Positions 1-11,535 of a DNA stretch of 64,000 nucleotides are shown piece after piece. The position numbers were made by a program, and so were the translations under genes. The notes under the pieces are model-generated. The model was not told where the DNA came from and did not search any database. It worked only from the letters and a program-made list of their open reading frames with translations. The stretch spans positions 10,912,001 through 10,976,000 of the forward strand of contig OX442319.1 of NCBI GenBank assembly GCA_949358305.1, written 5' to 3'. The DNA comes from Strigamia acuminata (taxonomy: Eukaryota; Arthropoda; Chilopoda; Geophilomorpha; Linotaeniidae). Each line of letters begins with the position of its first letter. The first letter of the stretch is position 1.

Positions 1-360
1 TTTTATTTTATTTTTTTAATTTTAATTTTTTATTTTTCGTGTAATTTGATGATGTAAATGGAAATACGGAAGTTTGTTTGGGACATTTTTTTTATTTTTA
101 TTTTTTATTTTTTATTTTTTAGAATTTTTATTTTTGTTTTATACACATATATGTGGATGAGAATTTTTGAGGGTGGAATTTGATTGACAGGACCGCCGTT
201 GAAGCTCGAGTTGCAAGGGGCATTCAAAGACACCGCACTTACTACATTCTACTCCCTTGCCTTTTCCCCTTGTGTCCATCACTCCATTTCCGGTAACAAC
301 AATGCGTTCAAAGATGATTAATGTTCCCCGCCACTTCTTTTATTTTCTGTTTATTTATTT

Positions 361-1075
361 ATGTTCAAATTTGAAATTTCAGCTGAGATAAATGCAAATT
401 TACACATTTTTACACACATTTTCAGTCAAAAAACACATATTTACGGACAGTTTCAGTCATTGTACACACATTTACACATATTTTCACTCATTGTACACAT
501 ATTTACTCACATTTTCAGTCATCATACACATTTTTACAGTCATTTTACACATTTATACTCATTATACACATTTTTAGTCATTATATAGACATTTACAGCC
601 ATCATAAAATATTTTCAGTCATTGTGCACCTATTTACAGTCATTGTACACATATTTTCAGTCATTGTACACATATTCTCAGTCACTGTACACATTTTCAG
701 TCAATATACACATATTTTCAGTCATTGTACAAATATTTTAAGTCATTGTACACATATATTCAGTCATTGTACACATATTTTCTCACATTTTCAGTCATTG
801 TACACATATTTTCTGAAATTATGCACCTATTTACAGTCATTTACACACATTTTCAGTCATTTACACACATTTTTAGTCATTTACACACATTTTCAGTCAT
901 TTACACACATTTTTAGTCATTTACACACATTTTCAGTCATTTACACACATTTTCAGTCATTATACACTAATTTACATTCCTTTAACACGTATTTACAGTC
1001 ATTATACCCCTATTTACAGTCTTTATACACATATTTGCAATCATTTTTTACACTTTTGCAATATAAACACAAATT
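361..1075. repeat. AT-rich ~20-bp minisatellite upstream of Notum
   Basis: A degenerate tandem array of units built on TTTCAGTCATTGTACACATA. The unit shortens to about 19 bp near 836-955, where TCATTTACACACATTTT recurs. Long ORFs across it are repeat translations and not genes. The array ends about 300 bp before the Notum start. The flank at 1-360 is T-rich simple sequence plus about 150 bp of mixed composition (180-330) with no gene that I can support. Confidence 0.85.
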
Positions 1076-1378
1076 TGTTTTCCCACCATATTTGACTTAG
1101 AAACAGTTATCGAAAACAATGAAATAATTCCTTTGTTCTACGTTAATAGAAACTTTTAACACAGCGCAGCATTGTGTCAATTGCAACAACCAACCAACAA
1201 ACAAACAAACAAAATGGAAGTTCACACGAATCCCCAGCATTTGTATCGACTGTAAAACCCCCCACTGACTGCACTCACATATTTTCTGAGAAAAAGGGAG
1301 AGTGCTGCACACTTTGAACTCCACTTTTGTCTTTCTTTTCATCCATTTAGCTCTCCCGACTGCAATAATTCCGTGGCC

Positions 1379-4300
1379 ATGGGATGGTCCTTGGTAGCGG
1401 TGCTGGTCCTCGTCCTCGCGGGTGTCTTGGGCTCAACGGGCAAGAAGAGCGACGAAGATCCACCCACGAACGAGGTGAATAGCAAGCTGGAATCCATTCG
1501 GGACTCGGCTTTCTCACTCAACAATTGTCGAGGTCGTCGAAACCAATTACTCAGAAGGGTTTTTCTCAACAACCGCTCCATTAGTTGCAATGATGGATCT
1601 CCAGCTGGGTAAAACACGAACAAAGACTCTTTGTTGTTACATACCTTGACTTGATGGCTTTTTGCTTTAATTATTGTTATTATTCAGGTACTATATTAGA
1701 AAATCTAATGGAAACCGCAGATGGGTTATTTATTTGGAAGGTGAATAATTGAAATTTTGAATTTTGTTTATTTTGGTTTGATTTTTTTGATTTTTTGATT
1801 TTTTGGTTTTTTAATTTTTGGGTTTTTTGATTTTTTGGTTTTTTGATTTTTGGGTTTTTTAATTTTTTGGGTTTTTTGATTTTTGGGTTTTTTGATTTTT
1901 TGATTTTTTTGGTTTTTTGGTTTTTTTGATTTTTTGGTTTTTTGATTTTTTTTAGGTGGTTGGTATTGTTTCGATTTGCAAAGTTGTCACAATCGGTGGA
2001 CGCGGTTGCGGAGTTTGATGACGTCGACATTGTGGCCGGAAATAAGACATGGTAAGATTGAAGGCGAGCAAGGTGATTATTTGAGGTGAGGTGCCGCTAA
2101 GGAAGTTGAATTGGAATTGGGGTGATTAAGCATTTGCATGTATTTTTTATTTTTTTTATTTTTGGTTTGAATCGATTTATTTTTAGTTGAAATTGATGTT
2201 TCTCGATGCTGGAATGTATTTCTAAGGGGTTTTAGGCACTTTTAGGAGCAGAAATGGATTTTTGAGGTTGCTGAATTTACTTATGATTGACGTTATAAGT
2301 GTTGTAAAACACTTACGACGTATAAATATGCACTTGAATTAGTCATTTGCTAGCTGTAATGCGATTTCTATTTTTAAAATGCACTTTTTACATGCAAAAC
2401 TGCACTTTTTACATGCAAAATTGCACTTTTTACATACAAAACTGTACTTTTTACATGCAAAACTGCACTTTTTACATGCAAAACTGCACTTTCTACAAGC
2501 AAAATTGCACTTTTTACATGCAAAACTGCAATTTTTACTTGGGAAACAGCATTTTTACATGTAAAACTTTATTTTCATTTGCAAAAATGCACTTTTTACA
2601 TGCAAAACTGCACTTTATAAAACGAACCTGTCCTTTTTACAGACCAAACTACTCTTTCAACAGACTGCACTGCCTTTTTTACAGACTTAACTGTCCTTTT
2701 TACAGACTTAATTGGCCTTTACACAGACTAAATTGCATTAAATGCAAAATAGACTTTTCATTTGCAGAAATGCACCTTTCTCATAAATTTTACCAACCCC
2801 GTATAACAGAACCAAACAGTCAATCGCTTCTTCGTCATTCACGTTCTTTGTTTTCAGCTTACGAGTTTGTTCTTACCCCACAACATTCACCAAACAAAAA
2901 GAAAAAAGAAAAAAGGCCATTTCGCACGCCACAAAAACGTCTAAAGCCAAAATGCAATTTTTCTTGAAAACTTGTTCGCAATTATCTCTTAGCGCTCAAC
3001 ATAATTTAGCAGAAGTAGTTGAAGCGATTTCTCACGTCATTCTCTACAAATGATCTTTGCTATTTAAAAGGGACATTTAGCCATGGGGCGTTAAGCCTAA
3101 AAGACTGTCAAATGGAGTGTGAGCTATAATAGCCCATTAAGGGGCACGCGTTAACAGGCTCCCCGCCGAACGACGCCCCCTGGGGGTTGAGGGAGATGAC
3201 AACGAGGAGGAAGTGCAACCGAGGGAAAATGCTTTTCAACCGCCAGCCCAACCTCATAATCATTATGAGGCCAATGGGGACACTGGGCACACTGGGCAGG
3301 GGTCATAGTCGCACAAGTCACTTTTATTGCTCTTTTTATTTTATTTTTATTTCTTGTTTTTTAAATAGGTGGTGGAATTTTGTCGTCGGATCCTGACGAA
3401 AATCCGTATCTGTGGAGTGCGAATCATGTGCTCATTCCGTACTGTTCGAGCGATTCGTGGAGTGGAGCGTTTTATCCGAAAACACCAGGTTTGCTTGTGG
3501 TTGCTTTGCTTTTAGAAATATATATGCAAATATATGCAAAAATGTGCAAATAGAAACCCCCAAACACAAGTTTCATCGCAAGCCGAGCGACGGATTGCGA
3601 GATACGGACTTTTTGTGCGTTAAAATTAGCTTAGTTTGAGAGCTATAGGTGTCCATGTTGGATGACGTCATGGTCGTTGGTTGGGAATCTTGATGTTTAG
3701 GGCCCTGAGAATTGATATTACATGGGCCCCCCCAAATTTGTAGAAATAAAATTTAATAATAATCATTAAAAATATTATAGAAAATCTAGAAAATTTGAAA
3801 TTTATAAAATTCTTGAAAATTTAAAAACGTTTTTCAATGCAGCCCAAAATCAACGATAATTATTCACACTTTTGAAATTGTATTTATAATTTCAAATATA
3901 AAATCCACTAATTCTAAATTTTTCAAATTTTTAACATAAATTTGAATCTAAAACAAAATAATAATTTCTGTAGATCAATTGGCGTTTCTGGGATCAGAAA
4001 TAATTCTCGAGGTTATCCGCCAACTTATTCCGCACGGAATTTCCGGGGCCCGCAAAGTCTACCTAGTGGGCAGCAGGTACGAAAAAAAAACAACAACAAA
4101 ACCAACAATTTGGTATTCATGAATGAATAATAGAATAATGAATAAATTGTTATGAAAACAGTGCTGGCGGCACAGGAGTAATGATCAACCTCGACCGAGT
4201 AGCCCACGCCATACGTCGCTGGGGGTCCACGGCCGAGGTCCGCGGCATTGCTGACTCGGGCTGGTTTCTCGACAACGAACCCTTTAACCCCGTAGCATGT

Positions 4301-5189
4301 ACCGACGCCCACACGTGCAGACCCACTGAAGCAGTGAAATTAGGATTCAAGTAAGAGTGGGAATTTGACAATTTTTAATTTGTGAGTTTTGTGAGTTTTG
4401 TGATTTTAAATTTTAAATTTTAAATTTTTAATTTTGTAATTTTTGATTTTTAATTTTGTGATTCTTAATTTTTAATTTTTAATTTTTAATTTTGTAATTT
4501 TTGATTTTTAATTTTGTGATTTTTAATTTTCATTTTGTGCTATTTAATTTTTAATATTGTGATTTTTAACTTTTAATTTCTTAATTTTGTGATTTTTAAC
4601 TTTTAATTTTTTAATTTTGGGATTTTTAATTTCTAAATTTTGGGATTTTTAATTTCTTAATTTTGGGATTTTTAATTTCTTAATTTTGGGATTTTTAATT
4701 TCTTAATTTTGTTAATTTTGTGATTTTTAATTTTTAATTTTGTTAATTTTGTGATTTTTAATTTTTAATTTTGTTGATTTTGTGATTTTTAATTTTCAAT
4801 TTTGTTAATTTTGCGATTTTTAATTTTTCAGGTTTTGGAACGGACAATTGCCGGAAAGCTGTCGAGCTCAACACACGTCGGAGGACTGGTGGAAATGCTA
4901 CTTTGGATATAAAGTGTATCCCACATTGCAGAGCAAGTGATTTTCTAGTTGTGTGTTAATTTTTTCGTTTTCCTGTTTTAATTATTTTTAATTTATAATT
5001 TTTTTTTCTTTTTTTTTTTTTTTTTAAACTTTTCTTTCCAATTAGCTCCGATTTTTATCTTCCAATGGCAATTTGACGAGGCACAAATGATTGCGGATAA
5101 TGTTGGAACACCGGTGACGAAATCTCAGTGGGATTATATTCATCGTATGGGATATTCGTTAAGGAAAACATTGGAAAATGTCACGTACG

Positions 5190-5229
<40 letters not shown>

Positions 5230-6637
5230 TTATTTGTGTTTTAGATCAACACTAATTTTTTTCTTTTTCTAAATGTAGGGCGACGTTTGCGCCATCTTGT
5301 ATTTCACATGTGATACTCAGTAAAAGGTATTTTGGTGGGAATTTTTTTATTTTTTTATATTTGTGCAAAATAAATTACGTTCAGTGTGGAAATTAACCTG
5401 CATGTTGTTTTTTTAATTTTGGATTTAGAAGATAACTATTTTCGAGAAAAATGCACTTTTTTGTGGAAAAAATGCACTTTTTGCTGAAAAAATGCACTTT
5501 TTGCTGAAAATGTGCAATTTTTGCTGAAAAAATGCACTTTTTGCTGAAAAAAATGCACTTTTTGCTGAAAAAATGCACTTTTTGCTTAAAAAATACACTT
5601 TTTTGCGCACTTTTTTGCTGCAAAATTCACATTTTTTGCTGCAAAATCACATTTTTTGCTGCAAAATCACATTTTTTGCTGCAAAATCACATTTTTTGCT
5701 GCAAAATTCAAATTTTTTGCTGAAAAAATGCATTTTCTTGCTTAAAAATGCACATTCTTGCTGAAAAAATGCATTTTCTTGCTTAAAAATGCACAATCTT
5801 GCTGAAAAAATGCACAATTTTACTTTCTAAGATGAAAATTGAAGATTATAGTTGCAAAACTCTACTTTTGAAACCAAAATTAACCCTTATAAATTCCAAA
5901 CCGTCCAAAACCCACAATCTAATTTCTTCCCCCTCACAACCAGGGACTGGAAAACCATCAAAATCAACGACATCAGTCTACCTCAAGCGATTTGGTGTTG
6001 GGAAGAACACAACAACAGATCAAGACGACGTGCGAGAAAACACGGACAGAAAAACTCCACCAAAAGGCAATTTTTAAATAAAAAAATAAAAAAAAAATCT
6101 CTACAATCAAATTCAAATCAAATTCCAGTTCAAATTACCAATCCGACATTCCGATCAAGCAAAAACACCGAAAACGAGTGCACGGCGAACGCAACTCCAA
6201 ACTCAACACATCCACAGCCCTAAGAAGAACGCACAAAAGGAAAAACAACAACCGGAATCGTCGAAGGCACGAGGGAAACGTCAGAAAAAGGACGTCCAAG
6301 ATGGAGTACTCGCAATGCAGTTTACGCCTCGTTGACGAGTGCACTTGGCCGCAGTGCAACCGCGCATGCCCCAAATTACGCAATCCCTTCACAGGTGGAT
6401 TAATTTCATTAATTTCTATCTTTTAAATCGTTTTACGTGAAATTTTTAATGTTTGGTTTCTTAATCGGATTTTTTTTTGTGTTTTTAGGCGAAGAAATGG
6501 AGTTTATCGAGTTACTCAAATCCTTCGGTTTGGACATGAAGAGCGTGGCTACGGCGCTCGGGACCGATGTCGAGACGTTGCAGACGATGGGAAACGATCA
6601 CCTTTTGAATATTTTAACCCAAACCACGAGTAAATAG
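1379..6637 (+). CDS. Notum: Notum palmitoleoyl-protein carboxylesterase, about 12 exons
   Basis: Secreted alpha/beta-hydrolase that removes the palmitoleate from Wnt and so inactivates it. Exons: 1379-1608, 1688-1740, 1956-2051, 3369-3488, 3974-4076, 4162-4350, 4832-4932, 5046-5184, 5279-5326, 5944-6029, 6218-6394, 6489-6637; phases agree throughout and give about 496 aa, close to the family's usual length. The start ATG opens a hydrophobic signal peptide ([16 protein letters not shown]). Diagnostic blocks in order: [30 protein letters not shown], the nucleophile motif [39 protein letters not shown] (catalytic Asp), CISHVIL (catalytic His), then [22 protein letters not shown] near the C-terminus. 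Intron 7 appears to use a GC donor (4933). The junction between exons 10 and 11, in a basic low-complexity stretch, is the least certain. The earlier in-frame GTG at 1373 is not the start. Confidence 0.93.
1745..1950. repeat. T/G simple-sequence tract in Notum intron 2
   Basis: Repeated TTTTTTGATTTTTGGG-type units with almost no A or C on the plus strand fill the intron between exons 2 and 3. The tract runs directly into the polypyrimidine and AG acceptor of exon 3 at 1955. Confidence 0.8.
2376..2760. repeat. ~22-bp minisatellite in Notum intron 3
   Basis: Tandem copies of GCACTTTTTACATGCAAAACT. Near 2630-2740 they degenerate into ACAGACTTAACTGTCCTTTT units. The 1.3-kb intron 3 (2052-3368) otherwise has no coding signal. 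ORFs here are repeat translations. Confidence 0.85.
4380..4825. repeat. AT-rich tandem repeat in Notum intron 6
   Basis: About 20-bp units of the type TTTTTAATTTTGTGATTTT repeat across almost the whole intron between exons 6 and 7, ending at the acceptor at 4831. Confidence 0.8.
5195..5230. repeat. (ATTT)n microsatellite
   Basis: A run of TTTA tetranucleotides just downstream of the exon 8 donor in Notum. Confidence 0.9.
5445..5825. repeat. 19-20-bp minisatellite in Notum intron 9
   Basis: Tandem units of the form TTGCTGAAAAAATGCACTTT, changing midway to TTGCTGCAAAATCACATTTT. The motif resembles the intron 3 array (short GCACTTTTT core plus an A-rich stretch), so the gene has acquired similar minisatellites more than once. 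Confidence 0.85.
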
Positions 6638-6657
6638 TAAATAGTTTTTTCTAGAAC

Positions 6658-6663
6658 AATAAA
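6658..6663 (+). terminator. Notum polyadenylation signal
   Basis: AATAAA lies 21 bp after the Notum stop codon, followed by further A-rich sequence. A second AATAAA-like cluster follows near 6685. Confidence 0.6.
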
Positions 6664-6699
6664 ATAAATTTTTTTTTTTAAATTAAATAAAAAGCTCAA

Positions 6700-7740
6700 T
6701 TTTAATATAAATTTTTGTAAAATGTTAAAAATGAATGTGCATTCCTTTGTTTTTTGTATAATTTTATTTAAATTGTATGTAATTTATATCAATAAAATTA
6801 TTTCTAATCTTAAAAAGGTTGAATTTGTTGGAAATCATGTGGGAACGAGCAATAAGCAATCGATGGAGATCGGCTCGCGCCGCGGCCGACTCGGGTGAGG
6901 CACCAGCGGCGACAAGTTCAGCCGGTTTCCGTACAAATGCAAAAAGAACATTTCTGTTAAAAAAATCGTCAATTTTTGTATTTTTTTCTAAATAAATCGA
7001 TAAAAACACGGTTAAGTATATATTTTCTTACAATTTTTTAATTTATTTTAAATAATTTGAACGAAAAACCGACGCTCGCGTAATTCGACGGAAATGACAC
7101 TTCCCCGTGGCCGACTTCGACGCGGTTGCAGCGGCCGCGCAGAACCCAAATTCCCGTCCAACCCCGAAACACCATTTCCACCTCAAAAATGTCTTTTCAC
7201 ATAAACTCCTTTTAGTTTTGGACTTGTTCCCCTTAAAATTACATTCCTTAGCGCCACATGGGAATGTCATTAGGGCCAAATCACTTTTTTCTTGCTTTTT
7301 TTCCTCACTAAACTGAATAAAACACCGCTTTGAGACAACTCAGGGGTGACGGAGCGTGACTTTTTACTTTCAACTCCCTCCCTCTGCGCATTCGTCCTTG
7401 TAGCTGCAGCGCATTTCTCAAAACACAAGAAAACATTTTGCGCTGCAATTTACTGCCCAAACACGCTTGAACTAACATCAAGTTAAATAAACGATACGAT
7501 CAAGATATCTCTCTACGATTGTGCGGAAATATCGGTCACGTTTTATAATCTCGTATTGTCCCAGTTGCGTTAACTTAAGCGTTGGCTGAACGAGAGGAAA
7601 TGCGAAAGTGGAGAAAATGAGCGCTTTAATAATCTCGGGCGCTTGCAAATGTGATTTTTTAGGTCAGTGCACTGATTTCGGATCGTGTAAAAGGAGCAGA
7701 TCCCAAATCAGCAACACCAGAATACTCCAGGACTTCAAAC
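6700..7740. other. Intergenic region, no gene seen
   Basis: Short ORFs on both strands lack a good start, domain or paralogue. GC-richer patches at 6850-6930 and 7070-7180 could be regulatory or UTR sequence, but I see nothing decisive. Confidence 0.5.
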
Positions 7741-7747
7741 AGCAACC

Positions 7748-8332
7748 ATGAACAGAACCGTAAGCGAAGTTTAAGCGCTGAGGGAACGGTGAATGTTTTT
7801 AGTGTTCCTTCGGCGCCTCCGTAGTTTACTTGCGAAAGATTCGTAAAATCGCAGAAATTGGTTTTATTTGATTTTTAACGGTTTTTGGTTGAAAACTTGA
7901 ACGTTATTTGCATTTATTTCAAATTTTTTGGGCAATTTGTAACGTTTTTGATTCATTTATTGCAATTTTAGATCGTTTGTTTCGCTTTTATCACTTGCCT
8001 CGTCGCTTTTGTCGTTGCTGATGGCTACGGCTACGGAGGCCACGGGGGCCATGGAGGTCACGGAGGCGGCGGTTACGGGCATCATGGTGGTCATGGTGGA
8101 TACGGACATGGCCATGGTGGAGACGGACATGGTCATGGTGGATATGGACATGGACATGGTGGATATGGAAGTGCCAAAGTTGAAATGAAGAGGTGATTAA
8201 AATTTTTCTGTGATTTTATTATGCAGTTGATTAATTTGTGTTTTTGTTGATAGACATCCTTATGGATTTTCGTATTATGTGAAGGAATCTGGACATGGAG
8301 GTGGTGGTTATGGCGGCCATCATGGATATTAA
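7748..8332 (+). CDS. Small secreted Gly/His/Tyr-rich protein 1
   Basis: Three coding exons: 7748-7759, 7972-8192, 8254-8332 (103 aa). The tiny first exon encodes only MNRT; exon 2 completes a signal peptide (IVCFAFITCLVAFVVA) and then a run of GYGG, GHGG and GHGHGG repeats; exon 3 encodes a conserved tail with PHGFSYYVKESGHGG. The downstream gene at 9496 has the same intron positions and tail, so the pair arose by tandem duplication. Glycine-rich proteins of this sort in arthropods include cuticle or silk-like proteins and antimicrobial peptides; the histidines could bind metal. No enzyme domain is present. The role is not determined. Confidence 0.85.
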
Positions 8333-8466
8333 TTTTTTTTTTTTTGATAAAAAAATTAAATTTTAATGAAATGAAACATGTACATTTTTATGATCGTAAT
8401 TAAATGTGTAATTGTTCTATTTATTTAAAAAAAAAAGATAAAGAATTAAATAAAATTTGTAAAAAA

Positions 8467-8860
8467 AATGAATTTTTGTGTTTTCGAGTTACTTTTGTGG
8501 AGAAAAAAAAGAAAAAAGGAAAATGAGGAAGGAAAAAAGAAGAAAGAGGAAATTAAGAAGGAAAACAAGACAAAAGAGGAAAAAAAGACGAAAATAGACG
8601 AAAAAAAAGAAAAAAGTGGGAAAAAATGGAAAAAAGTGGCGAAAAATTGGGAAATAATAGAAAAAAGTGGCGAAAAAGTGGGAAAAAATGGAAAAAAGTG
8701 GCGAAAAAGTGGGAAAAAATGGAAAAAAGTGTAAAAAATATGGAAGAAATAAAAAAAAAATATGAAAAAAGCGTAAAAAAAATGGAACAAAGTAGAAAAA
8801 GTGGAAAAAAAGTGGAAAAAAATGGAAAAAATGAGTATCAAAACTTCATATTGAATTATT
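8467..8860. repeat. Long purine-only strand-asymmetric tract
   Basis: The plus strand is almost entirely A and G for roughly 350 bp (GAAAAAAGTGGCGAAAAAGT-type units with few pyrimidines). ORFs on both strands (Lys/Glu-rich plus, Phe/Ser-rich minus) are composition artefacts. It follows directly after the first Gly-rich gene. Confidence 0.85.
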
Positions 8861-8869
8861 AATACATTT

Positions 8870-9400
8870 ATATAATAATATTAAAAGAAAATAATTAAAT
8901 AAAACCATATCTATGAAGCAAGAATAAAAAATTAAGAACATAATACAATAACATCAATTTAATTTCTCATCCTAATCACAACATACTCACAACACATCAT
9001 CACAAACAAAATCTATCACAAAAGCACTAAAACATCAAACAAACCCGTTATACACGTCTCTTTAGAACAAAAACAAACACAAACAATCTCTGCAACATTG
9101 CTCACATTGTATACAAACCCAAAACAATGCATAATGTTGTGTTATACTGAACCACAATCCACCCCAACAAATTAAATCCACTTTCTGAACAACACTCTCA
9201 ATTAAGAAAGTGAAATATGTATTTGACCTCATTTATTAAAGCCTCAAAGAGAATTAGTGCATGTTATGGGTGTGGAGTTATGTGCCTTTGTAAGATTTCA
9301 AGGTGGCAATGGCAACTGCTTGGTGGAGCCAAGCACTAATGTTGCGTGGATGGTTCTTTTGGAAGTGCCCTTGGAATGTGAATATGCATGTCTAGGACAT
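8870..9400. other. Intergenic region and upstream flank of Gly-rich gene 2
   Basis: AT-rich sequence without an ORF of interest. The last 200 bp lead into the TATA box at 9420 and are the likely promoter region. Confidence 0.5.
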
Positions 9401-9419
9401 TGTGACAGACTGTGACATG

Positions 9420-9427
9420 TATAAAAG
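9420..9427 (+). promoter_or_regulatory. TATA box of Gly-rich gene 2
   Basis: TATAAAAG sits 76 bp upstream of the ATG at 9496. A start site near 9450 (AGTCAACACA) would fit the usual 25-30-bp spacing. Confidence 0.7.
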
Positions 9428-9495
9428 GGAGACTGCAACCAAAATAGTCAACACACTTGCTCTCACCACATCTTGGGAACTAAAACAAAAGCAAA

Positions 9496-9964
9496 ATGTC
9501 CAAATTTGTAAGATTTTTATACATTTTCTGGCTAAAAACTCAAGGAATTGTAATAATTTGTGTTTGCATTTCAGTCCATTGCAGTCTTGTTGTTGTCTGT
9601 TGCTGTAACAGCAGTTCTTGCTGGACATCATGGAGGATATGGTGGATATGGTGGATATGGTGGACATGGTGGATATGGTGGACATGGTGGATATGGAGGG
9701 TATGGACATGGTGGATATGGGGGCTATGGTCATGGATATGGACATGGACATGGTCATGGTCATGGGTATGGTCATGGTGGACATGGACATGCCACTGTTG
9801 GAGTGAAAAGGTGATTTAATTAATTTGCATAATTTTTTTTTGTAAATTTAATTTAATTTAATTTAATTTAATTTAATTTAATTTAATTTAGAACACCTCA
9901 TGGATTTAGTTATGGACTCAAGGAATCTGGACATGGTGGATATGGATATGGATACCATGGTTGA
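9496..9964 (+). CDS. Small secreted Gly/His/Tyr-rich protein 2
   Basis: Three exons: 9496-9507, 9575-9810, 9892-9964 (106 aa), with the same phases as the gene at 7748. MSKF plus SIAVLLLSVAVTAVLA form a signal peptide. The mature part is GYGGYGGHGG repeats followed by GHGHGHGHGYGHGG, then VKR and the tail PHGFSYGLKESGHGG. The dibasic KR before the tail falls on the exon junction in both paralogues and could be a processing site (inference). AATAAA at 9996 follows the stop. Intron 2 ends in an (ATTTA)n run just before the acceptor. Function is unknown; structural or antimicrobial roles are both possible. Confidence 0.88.
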
Positions 9965-10292
9965 AATTGTTGTTAATTTTGTTCTTTGGCTGTAAAATAA
10001 ATCAAATTGAAAAAAAAAATAATAATGGAAATAAATAAAAGTTTTATTTATGTAATATTTTTTCTGTCACTTTTATTTTTATTTATAATATCAGGATTGT
10101 TGACTATAGAGTCCAATGACCCTCCATTACTGCTATAATGATCACTATTAAATGATTGTGCAACATAACACAAAGATATGAATGATTATTTATGTTACAA
10201 AAATGGCCACTAAAACTTTAATAGCAAATTTAATGACCACAACAAGGAAACAAAAAATATGAATGTTTATAAGATAAAATTAGATTTTCCAC

Positions 10293-10875
10293 TTACAAAT
10301 TATGATATTTTATAATCTTTTTGGAAGTTTCATACAATTTCTTTAAATGCATGAAATCAAATGCACATCTCTTGAAGTGTTGATGACAAGCAACAGATGA
10401 CTGTGTTTTTATTCCATAGACGATTGCAGATTTAAGACTTGATTTAACTGTAACATACCTGAAATTTGCAGCATTTTTCAACAAAATTAGCTGTTATAAT
10501 AACATAAAACTCTCTTATTTACCTAATCAAGTGCAGAATCCTTGCATTAGCAGCACTGGGTCTGGTCTGCTGAGCCAAAGAGCAGAGAAATAAATGTGCA
10601 CACTCCGAATTATCCCAAATGTGGACGTGAAAATTGTGGTAAATACTTCTTTTCCTTTTCTCGTTGTCTTCATTTGTTTGATATATCTGCTTCACTGAAC
10701 CCACTGCAACCAAAAAGAGAGCTAAAACTGTGCCAATGATGCCAGCACTTCCATCGTACAGTGGAATGTCGTTATCGATGGTGATTTCGGAGTTGTCGAA
10801 GAGATTCAACACCGGAGCTAAAGCCACAACTTCGGCCCAAGTGCCGGCTATGTGGGCAATATTTGGCAAAGACAT
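10293..10875 (-). CDS. Two-exon protein of unknown function with one hydrophobic segment
   Basis: Exons on the minus strand: 10523-10875 and 10293-10458, joined by a 64-bp GT-AG intron with matching phase (172 aa). The ATG at 10875 is the first in frame; the ORF extends upstream only to a TTG. A hydrophobic segment (GIIGTVLALFLVAVG) lies near residues 45-60, followed by a basic stretch EKRKRS. The C-terminal half has four spaced cysteines (ECAHLFLC and later VACHQHFKRC), resembling small uncharacterised arthropod proteins with paired cysteines. I do not recognise the family. Confidence 0.6.
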
Positions 10876-10928
10876 TTTCGTCAACTCAAGTCTTCTGTGT
10901 CAATTGAACTGAATTAAAACACTGGACT

Positions 10929-10935
10929 CTTTATA
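10929..10935 (-). promoter_or_regulatory. Candidate TATA box for the gene at 10293-10875
   Basis: TATAAAG on the minus strand, 54 bp before the ATG at 10875. Distance fits a short 5' UTR. Confidence 0.45.
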
Positions 10936-11464
10936 TGAGGTCTTTATATTTTATTGCATGATCTCTTGGTCTTTTGACCTGAAACTTGCCAACCCTGAAG
11001 CCAAAATGTTGAAATGTGTTTGATGCAGCAACAAGTTCAGTCAATTAAAGATAGAGATGCATGTGGTGGGCAAAAGACACTTCCTAGAGTTGTAAAGGAC
11101 ATGCCAATAATACTGGAGTATTTGTTGGTATAAAAATGTAAATAAAAGTAAAAATAAAAATGTAATTAACAGAAAAATCTGGTGCAGGACAAGACAAAGA
11201 AGACACATTTAATCGTGCTTGAGAAAGTGCGATACATCAAAATTCAAAGAGATAAAGATAGAAATTAGTGCAAAGTAACAAACAGTACAAGAAAACTTAA
11301 TACAAATTCACTTCAATAAATCACAATAAAAAAAAGGTTTTTACATTTCGTTTGTGTTTTAAAATCCAAATTGAAATAAACAACAAAAAGATTCAATCAA
11401 TTCATTTTTTTTAAATTTAAGAATTATGAATTATTAAGAATAATGAACGAAAGTTTTTAATTTT

Positions 11465-11535
11465 TAATTTTTATGCTTAGTTAAATGTATTTTCAAGCGA
11501 TAATTTAGATTACAGGAATAAGCACACAAATGTCA
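11465..11535 (-). pseudogene. Remnant of finger 9 beyond the premature stop
   Basis: Reading the frame of the gene above past TGA gives a finger lacking only its first Cys and ending HKN then TAA, exactly like the end of the paralogue at 15345. This shows that the stop is a recent single-base change. Confidence 0.8.

Noticed and set aside
361-1060. Regularly spaced repeats resembling a CRISPR array
   Set aside because: Units are contiguous and degenerate with no unique spacers, and the genome is eukaryotic; it is a minisatellite.
8446-8841. 131-codon Phe-rich minus-strand ORF and Lys-rich plus-strand ORFs
   Set aside because: They are by-products of the purine-only tract.
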